NCBI RefSeq assembly: GCF_003201975.1
Contig: NZ_QJJQ01000010.1
Location: forward strand, 124,001-188,000
Length of the DNA: 64,000 nucleotides
Direction: 5' to 3'
Source: Pseudogracilibacillus auburnensis
Lineage (GTDB): Bacteria; Bacillota; Bacilli; Bacillales; Amphibacillaceae
This document shows positions 46,690 to 56,258 of this stretch, piece by piece. Position 1 is the first letter of the stretch, and every line of letters begins with the position of its first letter. Under the pieces are notes generated by a model that saw only the letters and a list, made by a program, of their open reading frames with translations, had not been told where the DNA came from and did not search any database. The position numbers were made by a program, and so were the translations under genes.

Positions 46690-47280
46690 TTACTTAATAG
46701 TCTGCTGTAGTTCCTTCAGCGCGTCATTTAGCTCCGTCATCATTACTTCCAATGCCTCTTTTTTAGATAAATCTTTACGTAACTGTATTGGCTTACCAAA
46801 AACGATTTTTGGTCTTTTGAATTTAAATAATTCTTTAAAATTATTTGGGCCTACATATGCTGCTGGTACAATCGGAGCCTTGGCATAACTTGCAATCGTA
46901 ACTGCCCCTCTTTTTAATGGTACATCTTCACTCGTTCGCGTACCACTTGGGAAAATACCGACAATTTCCCCATCCTTAATTAATCGCATTGGTGTTTTAA
47001 TGGAACTTGGTCCAGGATTTTCACGGTCGACAGGAAATGCATTTAAATGATTCATTAGCCAGTTAAGAAATCTAGATTCGAAAAGTTCCTTTTTCGCCAT
47101 ATAATGAACTTTCGTAGGTAAAATGGAAACACCTAACCATAAAATATCCACCCAACCTGTATGTGTACACGCAATGACGTATCCATCACTACTAGGTAAA
47201 TTTTCTTTTTCATATACTTTTAAAAAACCAAACAAACTTAAGAAAAATTTCAATAAATATGCTGCAATATAATAGATCAT
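46690..47280 (-). CDS. plsC: 1-acyl-sn-glycerol-3-phosphate acyltransferase (PlsC family)
   Basis: 196 aa from ATG 47280 (AAAGAGGGG upstream); a frame extension to 47352 lacks a ribosome site. Acylates lysophosphatidate in phospholipid synthesis. Catalytic HTGWVD (HxxxxD), the VDRENP block, IFPSGTRTSED (acceptor-binding motif with Ser where many have Glu) and VPAAYVG. N-terminal hydrophobic segment. Monocistronic. Confidence 0.88.
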   Translation of the reverse strand: MIYYIAAYLLKFFLSLFGFLKVYEKENLPSSDGYVIACTHTGWVDILWLGVSILPTKVHYMAKKELFESRFLNWLMNHLNAFPVDRENPGPSSIKTPMRLIKDGEIVGIFPSGTRTSEDVPLKRGAVTIASYAKAPIVPAAYVGPNNFKELFKFKRPKIVFGKPIQLRKDLSKKEALEVMMTELNDALKELQQTIK

Positions 47281-47522
47281 CTCGTACCCCTCTTTAAAAG
47301 ACAATATATACATTTCTACTTTACCATAAGCAAAAAAAATGTCGAGAAACAAAGATGATTTTATGCTACTTTTTTATTCTTCTTATGAATTGAATCCATT
47401 TCATCACTCTCATGTTGCTCCTCCAATTTTTGTGCTCTTTTCATTTTGTAAATAAATCATCCATTTATTAGAACTGATATTCATGTCCAATTTGAAAAAA
47501 CTAAGATATGGAGGTGAACATA

Positions 47523-47744
47523 ATGAAAACACCATCTATTCAAATGAAAGATAATGGCCCTTATCAAATAAGAGGATCATTTGCGTTAGTTGATGCAACA
47601 GGAAATAAGTATGAAGTAGGAAGTGATATTTCTTTATGTCGTTGTGGCAGATCTGAAAACAAACCTTTCTGTGACGGAACCCATGAAGAAATTGACTTTG
47701 AAAGTGCTCCACGTGCAGAAGAAAATGTAATGATCGAAGTTTAA
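47523..47744 (+). CDS. CDGSH-type iron-sulfur protein
   Basis: 73 aa from ATG 47523; an earlier ATG (47508) contains the ribosome site GGAGGTGAAC. The CDGSH motif holds a [2Fe-2S] cluster with three Cys and one His, seen as CRCGRSENKPFCDGTHEE. Small soluble MitoNEET-like proteins of this form in bacteria have no agreed function. Monocistronic, sharing a bidirectional terminator with the next gene. Confidence 0.9.
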   Translation: MKTPSIQMKDNGPYQIRGSFALVDATGNKYEVGSDISLCRCGRSENKPFCDGTHEEIDFESAPRAEENVMIEV

Positions 47745-47749
47745 TTGTA

Positions 47750-47777
47750 AAGGGTGCATCTTATTTGATGCACCCTT
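47750..47777. terminator. Bidirectional terminator
   Basis: Perfect 11-bp stem AAGGGTGCATC / GATGCACCCTT, six-base loop, between two convergent genes with A/T tracts on both sides. Confidence 0.88.
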
Positions 47778-47778
47778 C

Positions 47779-48522
47779 TTATTTATATTGGACCTTCCAT
47801 AAATCTGGTATAGTTACAATCATATACCCATTCGTTTTTAAATAGCGAAGGAGTTCATCTAATGCTTCTGGTGTACCTGGGACTCTTCCTGCACTATGCA
47901 TTAAAACAATTGAACCAGGATGCAAACCGCTTATGACATTATGTTTAATTTTATTTTTAGATAATCCTTTCCAGTCCTCGGAATCAATCGACCAGCCTAC
48001 CGCTTGATAGTTCATTTCTTTCAACTTTTCAATCATTTCGCCATTGATTGCTCCGTATGGCGCTCGAAAAAGATTCGTTTTTAACCCGATAACTGATTCA
48101 ATTGCTTGTTCGTTTTTATTTGTTTCCCAAACTAAACTTGCAACTCCATCGGGTTTTTTTGTTAATTCAGGGTGCCAATACGTGTGGTTACCGATAGCAT
48201 GTCCTTCTTCATGTATTCTTTTTACGACTTCAGGATACTTATCAACACGAGTACCTAATAAGAAAAAGGTTGCTTTCACATCATGCTTTTTTAACACATC
48301 TAAAATTTCTGGTGTATATCGTTCATCTGGCCCATCATCAAACGTAAAAGCAATCACTTTTTCATTTGTATCCACTTTATAGATCATCGTATCAGGATAT
48401 TTTGTTTGTAAAGGATAATAAGATGATGCCTCCACTTTTTCTTGGAAATGAACAGAAACAATTAATAAAATGATGGTAATATAACGTAAAATAGTGTACA
48501 CGCTAAATCTTCCTTTTTTCAT
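47779..48522 (-). CDS. Polysaccharide deacetylase (NodB family), secreted or membrane-anchored
   Basis: 247 aa. N-terminal membrane/signal segment (about 10-27), then a NodB domain with all five motifs: FTFDDGPDERYT (metal Asp), GNHTYWHPE (metal His pair), FRAPYGAINGE, GWSIDSEDWKG and IVLMHSAG. Deacetylates cell-wall sugars such as N-acetylglucosamine or muramic acid; similar to PdaA/PdaB-type enzymes. Substrate cannot be fixed. Confidence 0.88.
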   Translation of the reverse strand: MKKGRFSVYTILRYITIILLIVSVHFQEKVEASSYYPLQTKYPDTMIYKVDTNEKVIAFTFDDGPDERYTPEILDVLKKHDVKATFFLLGTRVDKYPEVVKRIHEEGHAIGNHTYWHPELTKKPDGVASLVWETNKNEQAIESVIGLKTNLFRAPYGAINGEMIEKLKEMNYQAVGWSIDSEDWKGLSKNKIKHNVISGLHPGSIVLMHSAGRVPGTPEALDELLRYLKTNGYMIVTIPDLWKVQYK

Positions 48523-48576
48523 TCACTTATCCTTATTTTGCGTTAATTGTGTAGCACTATTCTTAACATATTTTGC

Positions 48577-50034
48577 TTATTTGCTATTCTTTTCTTCATA
48601 TGGAATTGGACGCTTAATAAATAATGCTAAAAGTAAAGCTATTACCGCAAGAATCGCAGAAATTAAGAACGAATGATTAACACCTTCCAACATAGCCAAA
48701 TGTTCAATCGAATAATCCGACGTTAAACGACCCATTTCACTTTCTTTCACCAATTCGAAACTTGCCGCTTTTGTTTTCGTCGTCATTAACGTAAGTAAAA
48801 GCGCGGTTCCAATTGCACCTGATACTTGCTGCAATGTATTGTTCATCGCAGTACCATGAGGATTTGAAACCATCGGAAGCTCATTTAATCCGTTCGTCAT
48901 AATTGGCATCATAACAAGTGACATCCCAAACATCCGCACGGTATAAATAGTCATTAGATAAAAATAGCTGTCTTCCATCGTTAAATTGCTTAATAAATAG
49001 GTGAAAAAAGTCATAATAGATAATCCAATTAATGCTAATACTTTTGCTCCATATTTATCGAATAATCTTCCAGTAATCGGAGACATGATTCCCATCACTA
49101 TTGCACCAGGTAACATAAGTAGCCCCGAATGAAATGGGGAAATCCCCCTAATTGTTTGCACATATAAAGGCGTTAAAATCATTCCAGAAAACATTGACGC
49201 TGATATCGTAACAGATATAACCGACGATAATGCGAACATGCGGTATTTATAAATACGAAAATCCAACATTGGTTCATTCATTGTCATCTGGCGCAAAATA
49301 AAGAGTACTAAAGAAATGGTACCAACGATTATCGTGCTATACACATTGACTGATGACCAACCATGATCACCAACAGAACTAAACCCATATAAAAGCCCGC
49401 CAAAACCGATACTTGATAAAATGATGGAAATGACATCTAAATGAATATCGCGATTTGGTGTAATATTTTTTAATTTAAAAGCCGCATATAACAAGGCAAA
49501 GATTCCAAATGGCAAGATAATAGCAAATAATGTCCGCCAAGTATAATGTTCAATAATCCAACCCGAAAGTGTTGGACCAATTGCGGGAGCAACAAACATA
49601 ACAAGGCCAAAGACACCCATCGCCGTTCCACGCCGCTCAATAGGAAAAGCAATTAAAATAACATTCATTAATAGCGGCATCATCATTCCAGATCCGCCCG
49701 CTTGAAGCATTCTTCCTAAAACTAAAACCCAAAAACTAGGGGCAATCATCGCTATAAATGTACCTAAAGTAAATAACGACATCGCCCATAAAAAAATCTT
49801 TCGGTTCGTAAATCGTTGAATAAAAAATGCACTAGCAGGAATTAATACTCCATTTACTAGCATGTAACTCGTTGTAACCCATTGAACTTTAGAGGGGGAC
49901 ACGCTAAATTCTGACATAATAGTAGGTAAAGCAATATTTAATAATGTATTATTTAAAAAAGCTGTAAAAGCACCAATAAAAAGTATGGCAATCATGCCAT
50001 ATGGTGGATTCTCATGTATCTTTTTAATGTCCAT
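48577..50034 (-). CDS. MFS drug efflux transporter, DHA2 (EmrB/LmrB-like) family
   Basis: 485 aa, 14 predicted membrane helices. DHA2 signatures: TLLNIALPTIMSEFSVSPSKVQWVTTSYML, LGRMLQAGGSGMMMPLLMN, PAIGPTLSGWIIEHYTWRTLFAI, and late GTAMNNTLQQVSGAIGTALL. GGAGG precedes the ATG. Transcribed away from the TetR gene at 50201, the usual pairing of efflux pump and repressor. Confidence 0.9.
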   Translation of the reverse strand: MDIKKIHENPPYGMIAILFIGAFTAFLNNTLLNIALPTIMSEFSVSPSKVQWVTTSYMLVNGVLIPASAFFIQRFTNRKIFLWAMSLFTLGTFIAMIAPSFWVLVLGRMLQAGGSGMMMPLLMNVILIAFPIERRGTAMGVFGLVMFVAPAIGPTLSGWIIEHYTWRTLFAIILPFGIFALLYAAFKLKNITPNRDIHLDVISIILSSIGFGGLLYGFSSVGDHGWSSVNVYSTIIVGTISLVLFILRQMTMNEPMLDFRIYKYRMFALSSVISVTISASMFSGMILTPLYVQTIRGISPFHSGLLMLPGAIVMGIMSPITGRLFDKYGAKVLALIGLSIMTFFTYLLSNLTMEDSYFYLMTIYTVRMFGMSLVMMPIMTNGLNELPMVSNPHGTAMNNTLQQVSGAIGTALLLTLMTTKTKAASFELVKESEMGRLTSDYSIEHLAMLEGVNHSFLISAILAVIALLLALFIKRPIPYEEKNSK

Positions 50035-50084
50035 CCTCTTTCCTCCATCGTTAAATTACTCATTTTGAACTCATTTTTTAATTT

Positions 50085-50099
50085 TATACTTATAGTACA
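50085..50099. promoter_or_regulatory. Putative operator on the MFS side
   Basis: TATACTTATAGTACA, nearly identical to the symmetric site at 50171-50185. Both lie in the 166-base divergent intergenic region. Confidence 0.6.
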
Positions 50100-50170
50100 A
50101 AATTTTCAAGTGTATAATACCGTATACTTATTTAACTTTGATAATTAACTTATTTTATAATAGAATTAGT

Positions 50171-50185
50171 TATACATATAGTATA
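50171..50185. promoter_or_regulatory. Putative operator on the TetR side
   Basis: TATACATATAGTATA, an inverted repeat TATAC-N5-GTATA, 15 bases upstream of the tetR start and overlapping the expected transcription start. Its partner is at 50085. Confidence 0.6.
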
Positions 50186-50200
50186 AAAAGGTGATCTTGC

Positions 50201-51067
50201 ATGAATTTACGAAAACAAAATGTCATTTTAACCGCCAAGCAACTTTTTGCTTCCAAAGGATATAGTACTTCTTCCATACAAGATATTATTGATGAATGTG
50301 GAATATCGAAGGGCACATTTTACAACTATTTTGCTTCCAAAAGTGAATTTTTAATCGCTTATTTAAATACAGCTAAGGAAGAAGAATTCAGAAGACGTGA
50401 TGCACTAATTTATGAACATGATCAAGCGAATAAAGATATATTTGTCAAACAAATCCTGATTCGGATTGAAGTTATGCATGAATTTACGCTAAGAGCCATA
50501 CATGAGGAAGCATTTCATTCTGAAGATCCAATTTTAAAACCGTATATTATAAAGAGGTTTATTGAAGAACTTAGTTGGCTAGCAGATCGACTTATCCAAA
50601 TTTATGGGGATAAGAGTCAACCTTATGCCTCCGATAGCGCAATTTTAATGTATGGTATGATTCAAAATTTGCTGTATGTTTGGTCAGCATTAACGAAAAA
50701 GCAAGTAAATCTAACATTACTTGTTCAATATGTCGTTAGAAGAATGGACACTATAATAGATGACTTAATGAAAAGTAATGATTTATTTTTACACAATATT
50801 GAATTAACATCCCTTGATAAAAATACGAAGAATATAACGAAAGATAAAATAGTAAAAAACTTAACGGTACTTAAGCAGTCTTTTGGCGGATCAGATTCAG
50901 TTTTACAACAACACACGGAATTTATTATGGAGGAATTGCAATCACCTGAGCCACGGATTCATTTACTATTTTCTTTTATACAAGCATTTAAAAAGGTCGC
51001 TAAGAGAACTGAATATGAAAATGAAGTCGATCTGATCATTTCTCAATTGAAAAACTTTTTAAATTAA
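50201..51067 (+). CDS. TetR-family regulator, long form
   Basis: 288 aa; N-terminal helix-turn-helix (AKQLFASKGYSTSSIQDIIDECGISKGTFYNYFASKSEF). The ligand domain is longer than the usual 190-220 aa: after about residue 195 there is an extra helical part (NTKNITKDKIVKNLTVLKQSF to the end). Ribosome site AAAAGGTGAT. Divergent from the MFS pump and very likely its repressor through the twin operators. Confidence 0.88.
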   Translation: MNLRKQNVILTAKQLFASKGYSTSSIQDIIDECGISKGTFYNYFASKSEFLIAYLNTAKEEEFRRRDALIYEHDQANKDIFVKQILIRIEVMHEFTLRAIHEEAFHSEDPILKPYIIKRFIEELSWLADRLIQIYGDKSQPYASDSAILMYGMIQNLLYVWSALTKKQVNLTLLVQYVVRRMDTIIDDLMKSNDLFLHNIELTSLDKNTKNITKDKIVKNLTVLKQSFGGSDSVLQQHTEFIMEELQSPEPRIHLLFSFIQAFKKVAKRTEYENEVDLIISQLKNFLN

Positions 51068-51181
51068 AAAACGTAGCATACATTAAAGAAAACACACTAA
51101 TTGGCAAGCTGTTAGGTGATGATAGAAGTAATGTTGCACTTATGCAGTAAGAAAGTTTTATGGCTTATTATCGCAAAAAAT

Positions 51182-51220
51182 AAAAAACTGTATCCCTATC
51201 ATCAAGGGAAACAGTTTTTT
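51182..51220. terminator. Bidirectional terminator between tetR and glmM
   Basis: Stem AAAAAACTGTATCCCT / AGGGAAACAGTTTTTT with one mismatch and a seven-base loop; ends directly at the glmM stop. Confidence 0.87.
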
Positions 51221-52555
51221 CTACGCTAAGCGATCGATGATATCGATTAATTGATTGACATATTTTTCACAGTCGGCTTCTGTCTCCGCTTCAACCATTA
51301 CGCGAATTAACGGCTCGGTTCCGGATGGTCTTACAAGTACACGTCCTGATTGACCTAATTCAGCCTTCACACGATCAATTTCATCCAGAATTTTTGGATT
51401 GCGCAGAACCCGCTCTTTATTATTTACTGTAATATTTTTTAATACTTGCGGATAAACTGTCATTTTTCCCGCTAACTCCGAGAGTTTTTTCCCGGTTTCT
51501 TTCATTATATTAACGAGTTGGATTGCCGTTAACATGCCATCACCGCTCGTACTATTATTTAAAAAGATGACATGACCTGATTGCTCTCCACCAAAATTAT
51601 ATCCATCTTCAAGCATTTTTTCCATGACATACCGATCCCCAACATCGGCGGTTACCGCCTGAATCCCGCTTCTCTCTAACGCTTTATAAAATCCTAAATT
51701 ACTCATCACTGTTGCGACTACTGTATCTTTATGTAATTGATTTTTTTCATGTAAATAAGAGGCACAAATAAACATTATTTGATCCCCATTTACTACGTTC
51801 CCCTTTTCATCTACCGCAATGAGACGATCACCGTCTCCATCAAATGCAAGCCCAATATCTAATTCCTTTTCCTTCACAAGGGCTTGGAGCTTTTCCGTAT
51901 GATTTGATCCTACGCCATCATTGATATTCGTTCCATTCGGATTATTTCCAATCGTATAAATTTCCGCTTCTAAATCTGCAAATAAATGTGCCGCTAAACT
52001 TGATGTTGCGCCATTAGCACAATCAAGTCCAACATGGATATCAGTGAAATCATTATCAACCGTTTCTTGCAAATAGGATAAGTATTTTTGTGAGCCTTCA
52101 AAGTAATTATTAACTACACCGATATCTTTGCCTACTGGTCGTGGTAAAGTGTCTTCCATATCCATAAGTTTCTCCATTTCGGCTTCTTGTTCATCCGTTA
52201 ATTTAAAACCATTTGGACCAAAAATTTTAATTCCATTATCTTCATAAGGATTATGGGAAGCAGAAATCATCATACCCATTTCCGCATTCGTAACCTTTGT
52301 TAAATAAGCTACTCCTGGAGTAGAAATGACCCCTAACCTCATTACCTCAGCACCGATCGAAAGCAACCCTGCAATTAACGCACCTTCAAACATCGGGCCT
52401 GAAACTCTCGTATCTAATCCAATTAATACTTTCGGCTTTTTACCGTCTTTTGAAAAAATATACCCACTTATTCTTCCTAATTTAAATGCAACTTCGGGTG
52501 TCAAGCTTTTATTTGCTACCCCTCTAACACCGTCTGTGCCAAAGTATTTACCCAA
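51221..52555 (-). CDS. glmM: Phosphoglucosamine mutase
   Basis: 444 aa; converts glucosamine-6-phosphate to glucosamine-1-phosphate for UDP-GlcNAc and peptidoglycan. Active phosphoserine Ser100 (ISASHNP), Mg2+ loop FDGDGDR, GEQSGH sugar loop and [12 protein letters not shown] phosphate loop are intact. TTG start with AAAGGAGAGG. Third gene of the cdaA-cdaR-glmM operon. Confidence 0.96.
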   Translation of the reverse strand: MGKYFGTDGVRGVANKSLTPEVAFKLGRISGYIFSKDGKKPKVLIGLDTRVSGPMFEGALIAGLLSIGAEVMRLGVISTPGVAYLTKVTNAEMGMMISASHNPYEDNGIKIFGPNGFKLTDEQEAEMEKLMDMEDTLPRPVGKDIGVVNNYFEGSQKYLSYLQETVDNDFTDIHVGLDCANGATSSLAAHLFADLEAEIYTIGNNPNGTNINDGVGSNHTEKLQALVKEKELDIGLAFDGDGDRLIAVDEKGNVVNGDQIMFICASYLHEKNQLHKDTVVATVMSNLGFYKALERSGIQAVTADVGDRYVMEKMLEDGYNFGGEQSGHVIFLNNSTSGDGMLTAIQLVNIMKETGKKLSELAGKMTVYPQVLKNITVNNKERVLRNPKILDEIDRVKAELGQSGRVLVRPSGTEPLIRVMVEAETEADCEKYVNQLIDIIDRLA

Positions 52556-52642
52556 CTTTACCTCTCCTTTATCCTAAAAACTAGTCTAATCCCATGTGCG
52601 TTTATTTACAATCAGATTGGAACAAAAACCGTTCTTGCTTTT

Positions 52643-53860
52643 TTACTCGATTTCAATGATTACCTTGTTAGGTTCAGGTTCAAATGTAATATCATCAGGC
52701 CCAGAAATGGAAACGTCGACTTCATGTTCACCAGCATCTAAATCACCGATATTGATCGAGACGCTAATATCTTTTTTTGCCAAATTACTTAACGCTTTAT
52801 CACTACCAATTGCGTTAATATTTACTTGGGATTTATCTGGTTTAATAAAGTGGATCGTTTTTTCCCCTTCGTTTTCCACATCAATGCTTACATCTTCAAA
52901 AAGTTTCGTTTGTACTAGGTCAATGGTTACATTAATCAACTCATCATTTGCAATGATACCATCTGGAAAGTCAAGTTCCACCTCATATTCACCTGACTTT
53001 TCTATTTTGGATAGATCTATTTCTTTTGTCGAAAGCATGTCAATCTCATTTAGTAACTCACGTTTTCCAAAAACCTCAATTTCTTCAGCTACTTCCATAT
53101 TTTCAATTTCAAAGCCTTCTGGAAGATCCCCTTTTGTTGTAATATTGAGTGGTACTGTTTTACTCGGACGATCAACTGGTACTGAAAGAGTTACGCTTGC
53201 TGGTTCTACTCGTACTTTTAAAATGTTTCCTTGTATATCATACACACTTACCGGCACTTCACGGTTTCTAATTGACTCCTTTAAATCTGTCACATCGACA
53301 AAAACTTTGACCATTGCAATTTGATCAATAATACTTTCTGAACTAACGATTGTCACAGTTCCTGGTGTAATTTCTGGTACGCCTAACTCATAACCTGTCG
53401 GTAAATTATCCCTATTTACAAAGTCGACATCAACAGCAAATTCCCTAGAAGCCCTCTTCTCAATATTTACATCGATTGATTTGGGCTCAATATAGGCAGT
53501 TAAGTCATCAGGTAAATTTTCGTACTCAATATCGACAATATGTTCTCCTTCAGGTAAATCCCTTAAATCAACAAAAACAGTAAAATTTCGCTGTCTCACA
53601 ATAGGTGTTAAAACGCTTGTCTTTCCTTCTAAAGAAACGGTAACACTTTCTGGCACGCCGCTGACAACATATTGATCAGCATCAATCCTTATATCTAACG
53701 GGACATCATCTAACACTTGCACTTCATTTGATGCACCCGGAATCACTCGAGATTCGTTTTCAGCCGTATTTGTTTCAACTGTTACAAATAAATACAATGT
53801 AACTGCAAATACTAACGAAATTACTTTTATGAACCATTTGCTCTGAAATAGTTTATCCAT
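52643..53860 (-). CDS. cdaR: YbbR-domain regulator of CdaA (CdaR)
   Basis: 405 aa. One N-terminal membrane helix (about 10-27, VISLVFAVTLYLFV) followed by four YbbR beta-rich repeats outside the membrane, as in B. subtilis CdaR, which modulates CdaA activity. Overlaps cdaA by 8 bases and precedes glmM by 87 bases. Confidence 0.93.
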   Translation of the reverse strand: MDKLFQSKWFIKVISLVFAVTLYLFVTVETNTAENESRVIPGASNEVQVLDDVPLDIRIDADQYVVSGVPESVTVSLEGKTSVLTPIVRQRNFTVFVDLRDLPEGEHIVDIEYENLPDDLTAYIEPKSIDVNIEKRASREFAVDVDFVNRDNLPTGYELGVPEITPGTVTIVSSESIIDQIAMVKVFVDVTDLKESIRNREVPVSVYDIQGNILKVRVEPASVTLSVPVDRPSKTVPLNITTKGDLPEGFEIENMEVAEEIEVFGKRELLNEIDMLSTKEIDLSKIEKSGEYEVELDFPDGIIANDELINVTIDLVQTKLFEDVSIDVENEGEKTIHFIKPDKSQVNINAIGSDKALSNLAKKDISVSINIGDLDAGEHEVDVSISGPDDITFEPEPNKVIIEIE

Positions 53861-54674
53861 TCTTTTTCGCCCTCCAATTGAGCGGATTTACATCGGGGCC
53901 TTTTATTGTTTGTGTTAAATTACGCATTAATATATCATGTAATTTTTCTTCATCTAAATCACGGAATAATTCACCATTTTTTGAACAGGAAATAGCTCCT
54001 GTTTCTTCGGACACAACAATTGTTAATGCATCTGTTACTTCACTAATTCCAAGTGCTGCTCGATGCCTTGTACCTAAATCTCTTGAAATAGAAGCGCTCT
54101 CAGATAATGGTAAATAACAAGCGGCAGCAACTATTTTACTATCTTTTAGAATGACCGCACCGTCATGTAGCGGAGTATTAGGAGTAAAGATATTCGTTAA
54201 TAATTGGTTCGTAAGCTCTCCATTGATCGGAATTCCTGTTTCAGCATATTCCCCAACACCTGTATCTAATTCTATCGTGATTAATGCTCCAATCCGGCGC
54301 TTTGCCATATAAAGGCTTGAAGTTACAATCGATTTAATTATTTGGTCAATTACTTCTTCTTCTGATTTGGTGCCACGAGAAAAAATACTTCCTCGGCCTA
54401 ACTGCTCAAGCGCTCTTCGTAATTCTGGTTGGAATAAAATGATAATGACAAGAAAACCCCATAATATTGCTTGGTTCGTAATCCACTGAATCGTTTGTAA
54501 ATCAAATAAGATACTTAATAGCCAAACAATGATGACAACAACAATCCCCTTTAACAATTGGATTGCTTTTGTCCCACGAATAATCATAATTAATTTATAT
54601 AAAACATACCAGACGATCGTAATATCTACGCCGATTCTAATGATATTAACGAGATCAAAGCCTCCAACTAGCAC
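53853..54674 (-). CDS. cdaA: Diadenylate cyclase CdaA
   Basis: 273 aa; makes c-di-AMP, controlling potassium and osmolyte transport. Three N-terminal membrane helices (to about residue 85), then the DAC domain with ligand motifs LHDGAVI and GTRHRAALG. GTG start with AAAGGAAGTG; N-terminal alignment to B. subtilis CdaA supports it. In many bacilli sigW-rsiW lie directly upstream; here only repeats precede it. Confidence 0.95.
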   Translation of the reverse strand: MLVGGFDLVNIIRIGVDITIVWYVLYKLIMIIRGTKAIQLLKGIVVVIIVWLLSILFDLQTIQWITNQAILWGFLVIIILFQPELRRALEQLGRGSIFSRGTKSEEEVIDQIIKSIVTSSLYMAKRRIGALITIELDTGVGEYAETGIPINGELTNQLLTNIFTPNTPLHDGAVILKDSKIVAAACYLPLSESASISRDLGTRHRAALGISEVTDALTIVVSEETGAISCSKNGELFRDLDEEKLHDILMRNLTQTIKGPDVNPLNWRAKKNG

Positions 54675-54819
54675 GCTGACACTTCCTTTAACAATACAAA
54701 TTCATAAGCCTAGTATATAGTTTTGCCTCGCCCTAATTGTGTACAGGTTTTTTTGAGCTTACAAAATACTTTCTCTAAAAAATCTGTGACATCCACTGGA
54801 GGCTTTTATTTGAATTCAG

Positions 54820-54897
54820 TCGGGATTTGGATCCCCCACTGAGTGATAAAAACGATGCATCTTCCCCAACTTAAAAGTTGGAGACTTCTCCTTAAGC
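54820..54897. repeat. Palindromic remnant upstream of cdaA, possible IS200/IS605-type end
   Basis: CCAACTTAAAAGTTGG (54866-54881) followed by AGACTTCTCC, preceded by a GGGAT...ATCCC hairpin and CCCCCACTGAG. The small hairpin followed by GACTTCT is like the block at 16668-16722. No transposase remains. The 54675-55277 gap contains no gene. Confidence 0.4.
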
Positions 54898-55147
54898 AAG
54901 GTAAACATATTATACCATATTATTAAATAGACATGTACGTTACAGAATTAATCATATGTGTCAATTTAAACAGAGACAATTACATTTTGTAACATTCCAG
55001 CTTATTATGAATTAAATTGTAACAAAGCTGTAAATTTCTTATCTTCATTCAAAAGAATACCGTTTGTTTCATCGAAAAAAAGCGCAAGCGCTCGTTGAAG
55101 ACAAAAAATGCGCACCACAAGTAATTGTAGTGCACATCATGATTGAG

Positions 55148-55266
55148 TGTTCAAAAAGAAAATGAAAAGACCAAGCATTTCGAGGCGGCGCGCTTAACCA
55201 GAGAAGTTTATACTCTATTATCTGCCAAAGAAATACAAAGGTCATTTTTACCGGACTTTTGGAACA
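55148..55266. mobile_element. Short MITE-like element related to 9048-9295
   Basis: Ends TGTTCAAAAAG (55148-55158) and CTTTTGGAACA (55256-55266), inverted with one mismatch; the left end equals that of the element at 9048. 119 bases, no ORF; probably an internally deleted copy. Confidence 0.5.
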
Positions 55267-55277
55267 TCCACTTATAA

Positions 55278-56183
55278 TTAAAATAATTTTTCACCAAATA
55301 ATGAACCAACTAATGCGACAGTGAGTATTGCTGTTTTATTCTTATCATCTAACATCGGATTTACTTCAACGAATTCGGCTGATGTAATAATATTACTTTC
55401 CGCTAACATTTCCAATGCAAGGTGACTCTCACGATATGTTACTCCACCAATAACAGGTGTTCCTACACCAGGAGCCTCAGATGGATTAATTCCATCCAAA
55501 TCAAAGCTTAAGTGAACACCATCTGTTCGTTCCTTCAAGTATTCAATCGTTTCTTTTATTACTTGAGGCATACCAATTCGATCGATCTCATGCATGGTGT
55601 ATACTTTTATATTTAACTTACGTAAAAGATCTTTTTCTCCTTCATCAAGATCCCTAACACCAATAAGAACAACATTCTCTGCTTTTATTTTAGGCTGATT
55701 GTACAAAATTTCCGTTAACTTTTGGTGACCTAACCCTAAATTTACTGCTAACGGCATTCCATGAATATTTCCTGATGGCGAAGTTTCCACCGTGTTTATA
55801 TCCCCATGTGCATCATACCAAATAACGCCCAAATTCTCATAATGTTTAGATACACCAGCGATACTTCCGATTGCAATACTATGGTCTCCTCCTAAAACAA
55901 GTGGGAAGAAATTTTTCTCTACTTGTTCATCAACCACTTCAGCTAATCTTTTGTTCGTATCGACAACTTCCGGTAAATTCCGTAACTTATCTTCTCGCTC
56001 AGGTGCATTACGATCAGGTCTTGGGATATCTATATTTCCTAAATCATGAACCGTATATTGTAATCTTTCTAATCGTTCAATAATTCCAGCGTAACGAATG
56101 GCGCTAGGTCCCATATCGACTCCGCGTCGTGTTTGTCCTAAATCCATCGGAACCCCAATAATAGAAATTTCCTTTTTCATCAC
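55278..56183 (-). CDS. rocF: Arginase
   Basis: 301 aa; hydrolyses arginine to ornithine and urea. Mn2+-binding motifs [19 protein letters not shown] and [14 protein letters not shown] are complete; C-terminal [15 protein letters not shown] is conserved. Monocistronic with AGGAGG-like ribosome site. No roc transport or ornithine aminotransferase genes nearby. Confidence 0.94.
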   Translation of the reverse strand: MMKKEISIIGVPMDLGQTRRGVDMGPSAIRYAGIIERLERLQYTVHDLGNIDIPRPDRNAPEREDKLRNLPEVVDTNKRLAEVVDEQVEKNFFPLVLGGDHSIAIGSIAGVSKHYENLGVIWYDAHGDINTVETSPSGNIHGMPLAVNLGLGHQKLTEILYNQPKIKAENVVLIGVRDLDEGEKDLLRKLNIKVYTMHEIDRIGMPQVIKETIEYLKERTDGVHLSFDLDGINPSEAPGVGTPVIGGVTYRESHLALEMLAESNIITSAEFVEVNPMLDDKNKTAILTVALVGSLFGEKLF

Positions 56184-56258
56184 ACTACCTCCTTAAAGTC
56201 CTAGCTCTATTTTACCGAACAAAGGGGTAGTGACTCAACTCGACAAAAAAATGTATAT

